In this document: positions 9,176-17,649 of the stretch, one piece after another
Numbering within the stretch: position 1 is the first letter of the stretch
How the letters are laid out: each line of letters begins with the position of its first letter
Assembly (NCBI GenBank): GCA_019638275.1
Contig: JAHBUC010000020.1
Span: 1-42,836, forward strand
DNA length: 42,836 bases
Direction of reading: 5' to 3'
DNA from: Cyclobacteriaceae bacterium
GTDB taxonomy: Bacteria > Bacteroidota > Bacteroidia > Cytophagales > Cyclobacteriaceae
Made by a program: the position numbers and the translations under genes
The notes under the pieces: model-generated
Told to the model about the DNA's origin: nothing
Seen by the model: only the letters and a program-made list of their open reading frames with translations
Databases searched by the model: none

Positions 9176-10576
9176 ATGAACGAACTGAATACATATCGCA
9201 ACATTTACTTCCTCGGAATTGGCGGAATTGGCATGAGTGCGCTGGCTCGCTGGTTTAAAAAGAAAGGACTTTCAGTTTCAGGGTATGACCGTACATCAAC
9301 TACGCTAACACAACAACTTGAAGCGGAGGGTATGCAGGTTCACTATGATGATTCGGTAGAGCATATTCCGGAAGTTGTATTGCACGAGAAGAAAGAAACG
9401 CTGGTAGTACTTACTCCGGCTGTAACAAAGGATCATAAAGAATATAATTACCTGCTTAAGGCTGGTTATACCATACTGAAGCGCTCGGAAATTTTAGGTT
9501 TGATTACCCGCAACTACAAGACAATTGCGGTAGCTGGTACGCACGGGAAGACCACAACATCATCCATGGTAGCGCATATTCTTAAATCGGCTGGAAAGAA
9601 TATGGTAGGATTTTTAGGAGGAATCACTACCAACTATGAATCGAACCTGGTGATGCATGGCCAGGTAAATGATGATACCCTGGTGGTAGCAGAGGCGGAC
9701 GAGTTTGATCGTTCATTTTTACGCCTCTTCCCGGAAATAGCTGTGGTTACTTCCGCTGATCCGGATCACCTGGATATTTATGGTGATCACGACAGCATGA
9801 TTCAGTCGTTTAAAGATTTTGTACGTCAGGTAAAGCCGGGCGGATCATTGATTATTCATGAATCAATTGAAGAAAAGCTGGCAGGTGATGTAACGCACCT
9901 GACAAAATATATTTATAGCATGAGCCGGGGACAATTTTTTGCCGGCAACATTACTGCGCATAGCGGATTTTTTGAGTTCGACCTGATTGGTTTTGGTGGT
10001 CAGGGTGAACGAATCAGGCTCGGTGTCCCCGGTTTTCATAATGTTGAAAATGCAGTAGCTGCTTCCATTGCTACGCATGTATGTGGAGTTACGGTTGGTG
10101 AAATCAAAACGGCACTTGAGTCCTTTAAGGGTGTGAAGCGCAGGTTTGAGTTCGTGTATCAGAATGATAAGGTTATTTTCATTGATGACTATGCGCATCA
10201 CCCAACGGAGATTGAGGCATTTTTGCGATCGGTGAAATCAATGTATCCGCGCAAGAAGTTAACGGTAATATTTCAACCACACTTGTTTACACGTACCCGC
10301 GACTTTGCTCCCGGTTTCTCAAAGAGTCTGAGTCTTGCGGATGAGTTGTTTTTGATGGACATCTATCCGGCAAGAGAGTTACCGATAGCGGGTGTAGATT
10401 CGGATATGCTGATGAAGGATGTTACAAGTCCGGTAAAAGTTCGGTGTGGAAAATCCGACTTGATGCAAAAGCTGGCTGACCATGAAGTGGAAGTTATTGT
10501 CACGGTTGGAGCCGGGGATATTGACACGTTTGTTCAGCCGATTAAAAACCTGTTGGTGAAGCGTTATGAAAATTAA
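9176..10576 (+). CDS. murC: UDP-N-acetylmuramate--L-alanine ligase
   Basis: MurC attaches L-alanine to UDP-MurNAc, the first peptide-stem step. The 466-residue protein has the N-terminal nucleotide fold GIGGIGMSALA, the ATP motif GTHGKTTTSSM from residue 121 (the THGKT form is typical of MurC, against TNGKT in MurD/E), and the DDYAHHPTE motif of the C-terminal domain. It follows murG directly and its last 11 bases overlap ftsQ. murB and ddl, which follow murC in many proteobacterial dcw clusters, are absent here, as is usual in Bacteroidota. Confidence 0.96.
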   Translation: MNELNTYRNIYFLGIGGIGMSALARWFKKKGLSVSGYDRTSTTLTQQLEAEGMQVHYDDSVEHIPEVVLHEKKETLVVLTPAVTKDHKEYNYLLKAGYTILKRSEILGLITRNYKTIAVAGTHGKTTTSSMVAHILKSAGKNMVGFLGGITTNYESNLVMHGQVNDDTLVVAEADEFDRSFLRLFPEIAVVTSADPDHLDIYGDHDSMIQSFKDFVRQVKPGGSLIIHESIEEKLAGDVTHLTKYIYSMSRGQFFAGNITAHSGFFEFDLIGFGGQGERIRLGVPGFHNVENAVAASIATHVCGVTVGEIKTALESFKGVKRRFEFVYQNDKVIFIDDYAHHPTEIEAFLRSVKSMYPRKKLTVIFQPHLFTRTRDFAPGFSKSLSLADELFLMDIYPARELPIAGVDSDMLMKDVTSPVKVRCGKSDLMQKLADHEVEVIVTVGAGDIDTFVQPIKNLLVKRYEN

Positions 10577-11330
10577 ATTCAATATCGGTAAGAAATTAAA
10601 GATTGGTGCATCCATGGCTGTGCTGTTCGTGCTTATTGGGTTTAGTGAAGGGCAGCAAGGTGAGATTGCGGTAAAAGATATTGTCATTAAGATTGAAAAC
10701 ATTCGGGAAAACCATTTTATCGATGAGCAGGATATTATTGACCTGATGGAGTTGGACTATGCAAACCTAAAAGGTGCAAGCCTGAGGCGGTTAAATCTCA
10801 AGGAAATCGAGAAACGTATTAAGGCCGATCGGTTTATTGAAAATGCGCAGTTGTATAGCGATGTAAAAGGAAACCTGGTAGTAAAGGCAACTTTGAGAAG
10901 ACCCATAGCCAGAATCATCCGATCGGATGGGCCGGATGCCTACATCAGTGAGGATGGCACCATCATGCCAACATCTGAAAAATTTACGGCCCGGGTTGTA
11001 CTGATCAGTGGTTCATATGTGAAAAACTTCATGGCATTGGAAAATATCCGGCAGCATGAAGATGGAGAAGAGTTGATGGAAATGCTGTACACAATTGGTC
11101 AGGATAATTTTTGGCGTGCACAAGTAGCGCAGCTTGACATGGATAGCAAGGGAAGGATCAACATCATTCCACAGGTTGGTGGGCAGACCATTGAATTTGG
11201 AAGAGCCGAAGACCTGAACATCAAATTGAGGAAGCTTAAAATTTTTTATAAAGAAATATTACCGCAAATGGGATGGAACAAGTACAAACGCATAAGCTTA
11301 GAGTATTCGGGCCAAATCGTTGCGGAATAA
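10566..11330 (+). CDS. ftsQ: Cell division protein FtsQ
   Basis: The 254-residue bitopic membrane protein has a short basic N-terminus, one transmembrane segment (about residues 12-27), a POTRA-like segment (about 38-105, VKDIVIKIENIRENHFIDEQDI and following) and a beta-rich C-terminal domain containing RRPIARI and DGTIMP, matching FtsQ. FtsQ forms the periplasmic hub with FtsL and FtsB. Synteny between murC and ftsA is canonical. The start overlaps murC by 11 bases. The region after the stop (11331-11382) is A-rich without clear signals before ftsA. Confidence 0.9.
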   Translation: MKIKFNIGKKLKIGASMAVLFVLIGFSEGQQGEIAVKDIVIKIENIRENHFIDEQDIIDLMELDYANLKGASLRRLNLKEIEKRIKADRFIENAQLYSDVKGNLVVKATLRRPIARIIRSDGPDAYISEDGTIMPTSEKFTARVVLISGSYVKNFMALENIRQHEDGEELMEMLYTIGQDNFWRAQVAQLDMDSKGRINIIPQVGGQTIEFGRAEDLNIKLRKLKIFYKEILPQMGWNKYKRISLEYSGQIVAE

Positions 11331-11382
11331 AATGAAATAGACCTAAACCAAAAAAATTAACAACCACTATAACACGTACAGT

Positions 11383-12690
11383 ATGGAAAATGAAAAAATA
11401 GTAGTCGGACTCGATATAGGCACAACAAAAATCTGTGCCATCGTAGGGCGCAAAAATGAATTCGGCAAGCTCGAAGTATTGGGTATGGGCAAGGCAGAAT
11501 CGGAAGGCGTTGTAAAGGGTATTGTTTTCAATATCGATAAAACCGTGTATGCAATTGAACGTGCTATAAAAGAAGCCGGAGATCAGGCGGGCATTGATAT
11601 TGGTGTGGTGAACGTGGGCATTGCCGGCCAGCACATCAAGAGCTTCATTCAACATGGAGGAATTACACGCTCCGCGAAAGACGAAGAGATTACCATTGAT
11701 GATGTGGAGCGCCTGACACAAGACATGTACCGCATGGTGGTTCCTCCCGGTAGCCAGATTATTCATGTGATGCCTCAGGACTACATGGTCGACTATGAAG
11801 AAGGTATTAAAGAACCTGTTGGAATGTCGGGTGTGCGCCTGGAGGCGGATTTTCATATCATTACCGCACAGACCAACGCCATCAACAATGTAAACAAGTG
11901 TGTGCGCAGGGCAGGTTTGGAAATTGAAGATTTAATTCTTGAGCCGCTTGCGTCAAGCCTGGCCGTACTCAGCGATGAAGAAAAGGAAGCAGGCGTATGC
12001 CTTATTGACATTGGTGGTGGTACAACCGACATAGCCATTTTCTATGACAACATCATTCGCCACTCGGCTGTGATCCCGTTCGGTGGTAACATTGTAACCA
12101 ATGATATTAAGCAAGGATTAATGGTGCTTCCGCAACAAGCTGAACAATTAAAAACACGATTTGGTAAAGCCATTTCAGAAGAAGCCAGTCCGAATGAAAT
12201 TGTTTCCATTCCGGGTATTCGCAATCGTTCAGCAAAGGAAATCTCAACCAAAAACCTGGCGAACATCATTCAGGCGCGTATGGAAGAGATTATTGAAATG
12301 GCGCATGCAGAAATTATCAGTTCAGGTTTTGAAAACCGCTTGGCAGGTGGCATTGTGATTACCGGTGGTGGTGCACAACTCAGCAACCTGAAACAACTGG
12401 TTGAATATATGACCGGTATGGATACGCGTATCGGTTACCCGAATGAACACCTCGGCAAAGGAAAAGTTGAGGTTGTAAAAAGTCCGATGTACGCCACGGC
12501 AGTAGGCCTGGTGTTGGCGGGCTTCCGTTCGCTTGATGAGCGGCAAGATCGTTATCGTGAAGCGCGTGAGCTGATCAAGACTACGCCTAAAGCGAAGCGA
12601 TCGGTGTCGTCCAGGAATTTCTTTAATGAAATTCTTACCAAGACCAAGAGTTTACTGATTGATGACCTGGACGGAAAGAACGAGTACTGA
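11383..12690 (+). CDS. ftsA: Cell division protein FtsA
   Basis: FtsA is the actin-like protein that tethers FtsZ filaments to the membrane. The 435-residue product has the phosphate-1 motif GLDIGTTK (D11-G13), the phosphate-2 motif DIGGGTTD (residues 209-216), and GGIVITGGGAQLSNL as the adenosine motif. The C-terminal tail SSRNFFNEILTKTKSLLIDDLDGKNEY could supply an amphipathic membrane-targeting helix. The gene is 52 bases after ftsQ and 38 bases before ftsZ, larger gaps than elsewhere in the cluster, so a secondary promoter is possible, although no convincing box was found. Confidence 0.95.
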   Translation: MENEKIVVGLDIGTTKICAIVGRKNEFGKLEVLGMGKAESEGVVKGIVFNIDKTVYAIERAIKEAGDQAGIDIGVVNVGIAGQHIKSFIQHGGITRSAKDEEITIDDVERLTQDMYRMVVPPGSQIIHVMPQDYMVDYEEGIKEPVGMSGVRLEADFHIITAQTNAINNVNKCVRRAGLEIEDLILEPLASSLAVLSDEEKEAGVCLIDIGGGTTDIAIFYDNIIRHSAVIPFGGNIVTNDIKQGLMVLPQQAEQLKTRFGKAISEEASPNEIVSIPGIRNRSAKEISTKNLANIIQARMEEIIEMAHAEIISSGFENRLAGGIVITGGGAQLSNLKQLVEYMTGMDTRIGYPNEHLGKGKVEVVKSPMYATAVGLVLAGFRSLDERQDRYREARELIKTTPKAKRSVSSRNFFNEILTKTKSLLIDDLDGKNEY

Positions 12691-12728
12691 ATTTTTAAAA
12701 ATGAATCAACCACTAAAACCATACAATC

Positions 12729-14321
12729 ATGATTGAATCCGGATCTTACCAATTCGACATTCCCAAGCATCAGGCGAGTACACCTCGCTCGATCATTAAG
12801 GTGATCGGTGTTGGGGGAGGAGGCAGCAATGCCGTGAACCACATGTATCGTCAGGGTATTAAAGACGTAGAATTTGTGGTGTGTAACACCGACTTGCAGG
12901 CGCTGAAAAGCAGCCCCATTCCTACGAAGTTGCAAATCGGTGAAGAACTTACTGAAGGACTTGGCTGCGGAGCCAACCCCAAAGTAGGTAAAGGCGCAGC
13001 CATTGAAAGCAAGGAACAAATCCGTGAGTTTCTGGAAGGCACCAAAATGCTTTTTGTTACTGCGGGTATGGGTGGTGGAACCGGAACAGGCGCTGCCCCG
13101 GTTATCGCCAAAATAGCCAAGAGCATGGGCATACTTACTGTTGGTATTGTTACCGCGCCCTTTGCCTTTGAAGGAAAGAAAAAGAAGGATCTCGCTGATA
13201 TTGGTATCAAAGCACTTCGCAGGAGTTGTGATACCGTGTTGGTGATTTTGAATGATAAACTCCGTGAGATTTACGGAAACCTGCCAATCGGTAAAGCCTT
13301 TGCGCAAGCCGATAATGTACTGACTACTGCGGCCAAAGGTATTGCAGAGATCATTACCCTTACGGGCTATGTTAACGTTGACTTCCAGGATGTGCGTACC
13401 GTAATGTACAATGCCGGCCCTGCGGTAATGGGAACTGCTGAGACGCGCGGTGAAAACCGTGCACGCAACGCAGCCAGTGGTGCGCTTGCCTCTCCGCTAC
13501 TCGATAACTGCGACATTATGGGAGCCAAGAAAATTCTGCTCTCTATTATTTCGGGTGCAGAAGCTGAGTTGCAGATGGACGAGCTGATGGAAATCACTGA
13601 GTATATCCAACAGCAAGCTGGTCAGGATGCGGAAGTTATTTTCGGTCATGGCGTGGATGCAGGCTTGGGTGATCGGTTACGCGTAACCGTAATTGCTACA
13701 GGCTTTGATCGTGAAGAAGAACACGAGGAAGAGGAGGTTGTTGAAAAGCAACCTTCAAAGAAAGAGCCTGAGCAAAAAAAAATCCATGACCTGGAGCGCA
13801 ACCAAATCTGGTTGTTTGAGCAGGATAATGCCATCGGAGCTCCCCGTGAAGTACAATTGAAAGTATCGGAGGAGCCAAAAGAAGAGAAACCTGAGAAACA
13901 CGAAGATGAAGTTGTTTTTTCAGGACCTTTCAACCGCATCGATTCAACGTTTGATGATGACGATGATGCAGATGATGGCGATGCCGGTTTGTTTGCTGAT
14001 GATGACGATGAGTTTGATCGTACACATGAAAAGTACAGCGATCAGATCATTAATGATGAGGGCATGATGGAGTTGCGCAATACGCGCCAACGCCTGGAGC
14101 AACAAGCCAAAGAACGTAAGGAGAAGCTGAAGACGGCACGCAAACAGGAGATGACCAAAGAGGAATTCAATGAAAAATGGGCATTACCCGCATACTTACG
14201 CAGAGGAATCAAGATGGACAATGTGCCCCATTCTTCTGAGTCGTTTATAAGCAAGTATAACCTGAACGATGACAACAATATTCTCGGGAACAACAAGTTC
14301 CTGCATGATAATGTAGACTGA
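12729..14321 (+). CDS. ftsZ: Cell division protein FtsZ
   Basis: FtsZ is the tubulin-like GTPase that forms the Z-ring. The GTPase domain shows GVGGGGSNAV near the N-terminus, the tubulin signature GGGTGTGAAP at residues 115-124, and the T7-loop region NVDFQDV at 216-222, which contains the catalytic acid. At 530 residues it is much longer than E. coli FtsZ because of a C-terminal extension (about 325-530): a Glu/Lys-rich part, an Asp-rich block (about 408-431) and a conserved end containing PAYLRRGIKM and the terminal NNKFLHDNVD, typical of Bacteroidota. It is the last gene of the cluster. Confidence 0.96.
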   Translation: MIESGSYQFDIPKHQASTPRSIIKVIGVGGGGSNAVNHMYRQGIKDVEFVVCNTDLQALKSSPIPTKLQIGEELTEGLGCGANPKVGKGAAIESKEQIREFLEGTKMLFVTAGMGGGTGTGAAPVIAKIAKSMGILTVGIVTAPFAFEGKKKKDLADIGIKALRRSCDTVLVILNDKLREIYGNLPIGKAFAQADNVLTTAAKGIAEIITLTGYVNVDFQDVRTVMYNAGPAVMGTAETRGENRARNAASGALASPLLDNCDIMGAKKILLSIISGAEAELQMDELMEITEYIQQQAGQDAEVIFGHGVDAGLGDRLRVTVIATGFDREEEHEEEEVVEKQPSKKEPEQKKIHDLERNQIWLFEQDNAIGAPREVQLKVSEEPKEEKPEKHEDEVVFSGPFNRIDSTFDDDDDADDGDAGLFADDDDEFDRTHEKYSDQIINDEGMMELRNTRQRLEQQAKERKEKLKTARKQEMTKEEFNEKWALPAYLRRGIKMDNVPHSSESFISKYNLNDDNNILGNNKFLHDNVD

Positions 14322-14628
14322 TTTGGGTTTAAAAATATGATCAGATTCCGATCAATGATTTCAAAGGTATGGCATTTCCGGTGCGACTGGTATTTTACTC
14401 CATTCGTAGTGGTTGTTGGTGGTAAATATTTTTTGCCGGCACCGGTATGCCTTTTCATTAATCCCGCCTAACGGGAACCATTTTTTACCTTTGAGAAGCC
14501 CCGACAGACGGTCGGGGCTTTTTTTATGGTTTTGCGCTACGGAAAACCACGTTTCAGGGTTGCGCAATTTTGGTATTCAGATTGGCCCCATCCTTGCAAT
14601 ACAGGCAGTATACCAACTTCAATTTGTT
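14322..14628 (+). other. Intergenic region after ftsZ
   Basis: This 307-bp non-coding stretch ends the dcw cluster. It holds a small stem (TCCCG at 14462-14466 and CGGGA at 14472-14476) with a T-run at 14481-14486, then a strong intrinsic terminator at 14496-14526. Beyond that is a CAATTTTG box at 14565-14572 resembling the Bacteroidota -7 element, which may serve the following lipoprotein gene. No convincing gene was seen here: the open frame that crosses the terminator has no conserved features upstream of the lipoprotein signal. Confidence 0.6.
14496..14526 (+). terminator. Rho-independent terminator after the dcw cluster
   Basis: A perfect 10-bp stem, AAGCCCCGAC and GTCGGGGCTT, with a 5-base loop (AGACG) is followed by a T-run. 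It lies 175 bases after the ftsZ stop and is the only strong terminator seen in the first 14.5 kb, so it probably closes the whole transcript. Confidence 0.85.
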
Positions 14629-15033
14629 ATGAAACGGTTGCTTTTCTTCGCTTTGCTGATCGGGTTATCAGGCTGCGAATTTTATTACTACGAACCTGTT
14701 TACGATTCACGCGATCGCGTTATTGGTCGTTATGATGTGGAAGAGTACAGCGAAACGTTCAACGATTACACCTCTTTTACCGTGTGGATTGAGCGCTCAA
14801 ACAATTATACGGATGAAGTTTGGATTGATAATTTTTATGCGGTGAACATCAGCGTACGGGCCGTCATCAATTATGATAAGCTTACTATACCACGCCAGGT
14901 GGTGAATGGCTATGAAGTAGAAGGTGTGGGAACAATATATGCCTCGCGCATTTCCCTTAGCTACCGGGTAAAGGACCTGTACAACAATACCCGAACTGAT
15001 TTTTTGGAAGCCAACGCGTATAGACAATATTAA
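14629..15033 (+). CDS. Small lipoprotein, unknown function
   Basis: The product is a 134-residue lipoprotein with a short signal peptide (MKRLLFFALLIGLSGC) and lipobox LSGC, lipidated cysteine C16. The mature part is rich in Tyr and beta-prone residues (WIERSNNYTDEVWIDNFYAV) and has no motif I recognise. The ATG at 14629 is chosen because it gives a signal peptide; the frame stays open upstream to 14413 but that would run through the terminator at 14496-14526. A hairpin terminator follows the stop. It is a single gene between the dcw cluster and the convergent NfeD gene. Confidence 0.8.
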   Translation: MKRLLFFALLIGLSGCEFYYYEPVYDSRDRVIGRYDVEEYSETFNDYTSFTVWIERSNNYTDEVWIDNFYAVNISVRAVINYDKLTIPRQVVNGYEVEGVGTIYASRISLSYRVKDLYNNTRTDFLEANAYRQY

Positions 15034-15059
15034 GTAGAGCGTTGAGCAAGAACGGGAGC

Positions 15060-15090
15060 AAGGTCATGGGTAAAAACTCATGACCTTTTT
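15060..15090 (+). terminator. Terminator between convergent genes
   Basis: The inverted repeat AAGGTCATG (15060-15068) and CATGACCTT (15079-15087) is followed by a T-run on the + strand (to 15090 and beyond). It sits between the + lipoprotein stop and the - strand NfeD stop, one base from the latter. The hairpin could act in both directions, but the U-tract supports the + direction. Confidence 0.75.
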
Positions 15091-15091
15091 G

Positions 15092-16417
15092 TTATGCTTT
15101 CTTTACACGGAGCGAAGTGGTTTCATCATCCAGCACCACAATAGCATCTCCCTTTTCAATATATTCTCCACGGGTATAGGCATCGTAAAGTTGTCCTTCA
15201 ATCATCACTTTTCCGCTCGGACGTAAAACGGTATGGGCTATGCCTGTTTTGTCCTTCATGGATTGTGCGGCAGCACTAACCGTAAAACCTTTTTCCCGCT
15301 CCTGGGTATCGGTAAGGGCAATGCGTTTAAAGAAACGGGTTTCATGCAACCGCGAACCACCAACAAACAGCAATATGATTCCTCCTAAAATCCCCCCAAA
15401 CGTTGCGGCTACTGCGTACAACAATTCGTTTGCAGGTACAAAATCGAAATTAAAAGCATCGTTGTTAATCATAATCAGAATAAGCGACATCACTGTAAGG
15501 GAAATGCCTGCTATACCCGCCACGCCAAAACCCGGGAGCACGAAAATTTCTACCGCAATTAATGCCAATCCGGAAAACAAGGCGATGATTTCCCAGTTTT
15601 CGGCAAGTCCGTTCAGGTAATAGGGAACCAGATAGAGAATGAGTGCCACGCCTGCAGCAAGAAGCGGAAAGCCCACACCGGGTGTCTGCAATTCAAAATA
15701 AATACCTCCAATGATGATCAGTATAAGCAAACCACTGATGAATGGGTTCAGAAAAAAGGCGATGACTTTATCGGAGGGTTTTAGCTCAAAGCGTTCAAGT
15801 TTATAGTTTTCAATTTTATTGCGCTTCAGTATTTCTTCTATGGATTCAACCTTGGCTTCGCAAAAACCAAATTTGATGGCTTCAGAAGTAGAGAATGTTA
15901 CAATCTGTCCGGCTTCGGTAACGCTATCGATGGCGATATCTTCATCGACCATGGCTTCTGCAATTCTGGGGGCGCGGCCTTTTTCTTCAGCAGTGGCGCG
16001 CATAATGGAGCGCATGTATGATTGGTATTTATCGGGTGCTTTCTCACCCGTGCCTGTAACTACTGTGGCGGCTCCAATGCTTGCTCCGGGTGCCATGTAA
16101 ATGCTATCGCAGGCAATCGAAATTAAAGCTCCGGCTGAAGCCGCATCGGAGTTGATGAATACCCACACCGGTTTTTTGTACTGCATAATGCGGTCAACAA
16201 TTTCCTTGGCATCGGTAAGAATGCCTCCATAGGTATCCATTTCTATGATGACGATATCGGCATTGATTTTCTTTGCGTGCGAAATGGCCAGTTCAACGTA
16301 CCGGTTGGTTCGTGGATCAATTTCACTTTTGATTTCCATCACCATAATCGTTTGCTCCTGCGCTACGACAACAGAAACTACCAAAATGACCAGCAGAATG
16401 GAGAAAAGAAACCTCAT
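15092..16417 (-). CDS. NfeD-family membrane-bound serine protease (ClpP class)
   Basis: The 441-residue product has a signal peptide (MRFLFSILLVILVVSVVVAQ), a ClpP/crotonase-fold domain (about 20-220) with the candidate catalytic serine in DAASAGALIS, four to five membrane segments in the middle, and a C-terminal OB-fold NfeD domain (GKVMIEGQLYDAYTRGEYIEKGDAIVV). Full-length NfeD proteins cleave stomatin-like partners and are linked to membrane quality control; no stomatin gene is adjacent here. Starts at 16426 (three residues longer) and 16489 are also open. A TAATTTTG box at 16450-16457 would place transcription start inside the longest version, so 16417 or 16426 is preferred. Confidence 0.88.
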   Translation of the reverse strand: MRFLFSILLVILVVSVVVAQEQTIMVMEIKSEIDPRTNRYVELAISHAKKINADIVIIEMDTYGGILTDAKEIVDRIMQYKKPVWVFINSDAASAGALISIACDSIYMAPGASIGAATVVTGTGEKAPDKYQSYMRSIMRATAEEKGRAPRIAEAMVDEDIAIDSVTEAGQIVTFSTSEAIKFGFCEAKVESIEEILKRNKIENYKLERFELKPSDKVIAFFLNPFISGLLILIIIGGIYFELQTPGVGFPLLAAGVALILYLVPYYLNGLAENWEIIALFSGLALIAVEIFVLPGFGVAGIAGISLTVMSLILIMINNDAFNFDFVPANELLYAVAATFGGILGGIILLFVGGSRLHETRFFKRIALTDTQEREKGFTVSAAAQSMKDKTGIAHTVLRPSGKVMIEGQLYDAYTRGEYIEKGDAIVVLDDETTSLRVKKA

Positions 16418-16449
16418 ATAATTCATGGTTATAGCGCGGTAAATACGCA

Positions 16450-16457
16450 CAAAATTA
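16450..16457 (-). promoter_or_regulatory. Candidate -7 promoter element for the NfeD gene
   Basis: Read on the - strand, TAATTTTG matches the Bacteroidota -7 consensus TAnnTTTG exactly. It lies about 24-32 bases upstream of the preferred starts. No clear -33 TTTG was found at the expected distance, so the call is tentative. Confidence 0.4.
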
Positions 16458-16573
16458 GCCATTAAGCAACCCTTATAGGCATTGGGCATCGGGGCATTTT
16501 TTTGGCGGGTTATTTGTTACCTCAATTGGTAAGGTTTACGTGTTTTAGCCTTTTATCCGGCTTTAAGTTTGCG

Positions 16574-16580
16574 TAATTTG
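16574..16580 (+). promoter_or_regulatory. Possible -7-like box before the LysM gene
   Basis: TAATTTG, one base short of the TAnnTTTG consensus, lies 40 bases before the ATG at 16621. A similar TTGCG(C/T)AATTT context occurs before the lipoprotein gene at 14561-14572, which suggests a shared promoter type. Weak evidence. Confidence 0.28.
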
Positions 16581-16620
16581 GTATCAAAATAAGTAACCGG
16601 GAGGTTCGTTACTGAGTAGT

Positions 16621-17649
16621 ATGATTAAATTTTTGATTATTACCGGTCTCTCATTTTTTAATCCCCCGCAAGATTCGATTGGGATTGAGACCATCAACGG
16701 AAAAACGTTTATCGTCCACAAAGTGGGAGAGAAGGAGACCTTGTATGGTATCTCCAGGCGATATGGCGTAACCGTTAACCAGGTTCTGGAATTCAATAAA
16801 ACAGCTGATGCTGGCTTAGAGATTGGCCAGATTTTAAAAGTGCCCTATGTGCCCCGTCCCAAAGTACCCAAAGGCGCCACGGTTCATAAAGTAGCAGAAA
16901 AGGAAACACTCTTTTCGATTTCGCGGCAATACAATGTTAACATTGAGGAGATCAAGCAATGGAATAACCTGCCCGATAATTCACTTTCTGTTGGCCAGGA
17001 GTTGGTGATCAAAGCCACCAACACAATTCCCGGTATGCCTCAGGTTCAACCTGTAGAAGTGAAATCTGCCCAAACTGTTCACACCGTTGCTCAAAAGGAA
17101 ACGCTGTTCAGTATTTCGCGTCAATATGGTGCCACGGTAGATCAATTGAAGACCTGGAATAACCTTTCATCTGAAGAATTAAGTATAGGACAAGTGCTTT
17201 TTGTTGCTCAACCGATTTATGGTAACCCTTCTCAAACTCAAACCAATCCGGTTACAGAAACAACACAACAAACCATAACGCAAACTCCGGTTAACACAGA
17301 AACACCGGTAACAAAAACGGAAGTTACACCTCAGGTAAAGGCACCTGTAGTTACCATATCCGAGTCAGTTACCAATAAGGATGAGGTAAAGGAATCCGGA
17401 CTTGCTGAATTGATTGATGGAACAGACGGTAACCGAAAGTATCTGGCTTTGCACCGTACCGCGCCTGTTGGAACCATTCTGAAAATCAGAAATGAAATGA
17501 ATAACCGCGAGGTGTTTGTTCGTGTAATCGGCAAACTTCCGGATACGGCATTAACGGATAAACTGGTCATTAAAATTTCCAAATCTGCATACGACAGGTT
17601 GGGGGCTATTGATCCACGCTTTCGCGTAGAAGTTACCTACTACAAATGA
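16621..17649 (+). CDS. LysM-repeat protein with RlpA-like C-terminal domain
   Basis: The 342-residue protein has three LysM modules (about 29-75, 86-131, 151-196), each with the ETLxxISRxY core, followed by a Thr/Gln/Pro-rich linker (about 200-260) and a C-terminal domain (about 265-342) whose HRTAPVGTILKIRN...VFVRVIGKLPD...IKISKSAYDRLG pattern resembles the double-psi barrel of RlpA-type septal proteins. LysM modules bind peptidoglycan GlcNAc. The N-terminus (MIKFLIITGLSFF) could be a short signal peptide or anchor. The stop overlaps the OmpA gene as ATGA, so the two envelope proteins are likely made together. RlpA enzymatic activity is uncertain because the catalytic Asp and His were not identified with confidence. 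Confidence 0.88.
   Translation: MIKFLIITGLSFFNPPQDSIGIETINGKTFIVHKVGEKETLYGISRRYGVTVNQVLEFNKTADAGLEIGQILKVPYVPRPKVPKGATVHKVAEKETLFSISRQYNVNIEEIKQWNNLPDNSLSVGQELVIKATNTIPGMPQVQPVEVKSAQTVHTVAQKETLFSISRQYGATVDQLKTWNNLSSEELSIGQVLFVAQPIYGNPSQTQTNPVTETTQQTITQTPVNTETPVTKTEVTPQVKAPVVTISESVTNKDEVKESGLAELIDGTDGNRKYLALHRTAPVGTILKIRNEMNNREVFVRVIGKLPDTALTDKLVIKISKSAYDRLGAIDPRFRVEVTYYK

Noticed and set aside
14413..14628. Upstream extension of the lipoprotein reading frame
   Set aside because: It crosses a strong terminator and would bury the lipoprotein signal peptide and lipobox in the middle of the protein.
16418..16489. Longer start for the NfeD-family protease
   Set aside because: The TAATTTTG promoter-like box is inside the extension, and the extension precedes the signal peptide.
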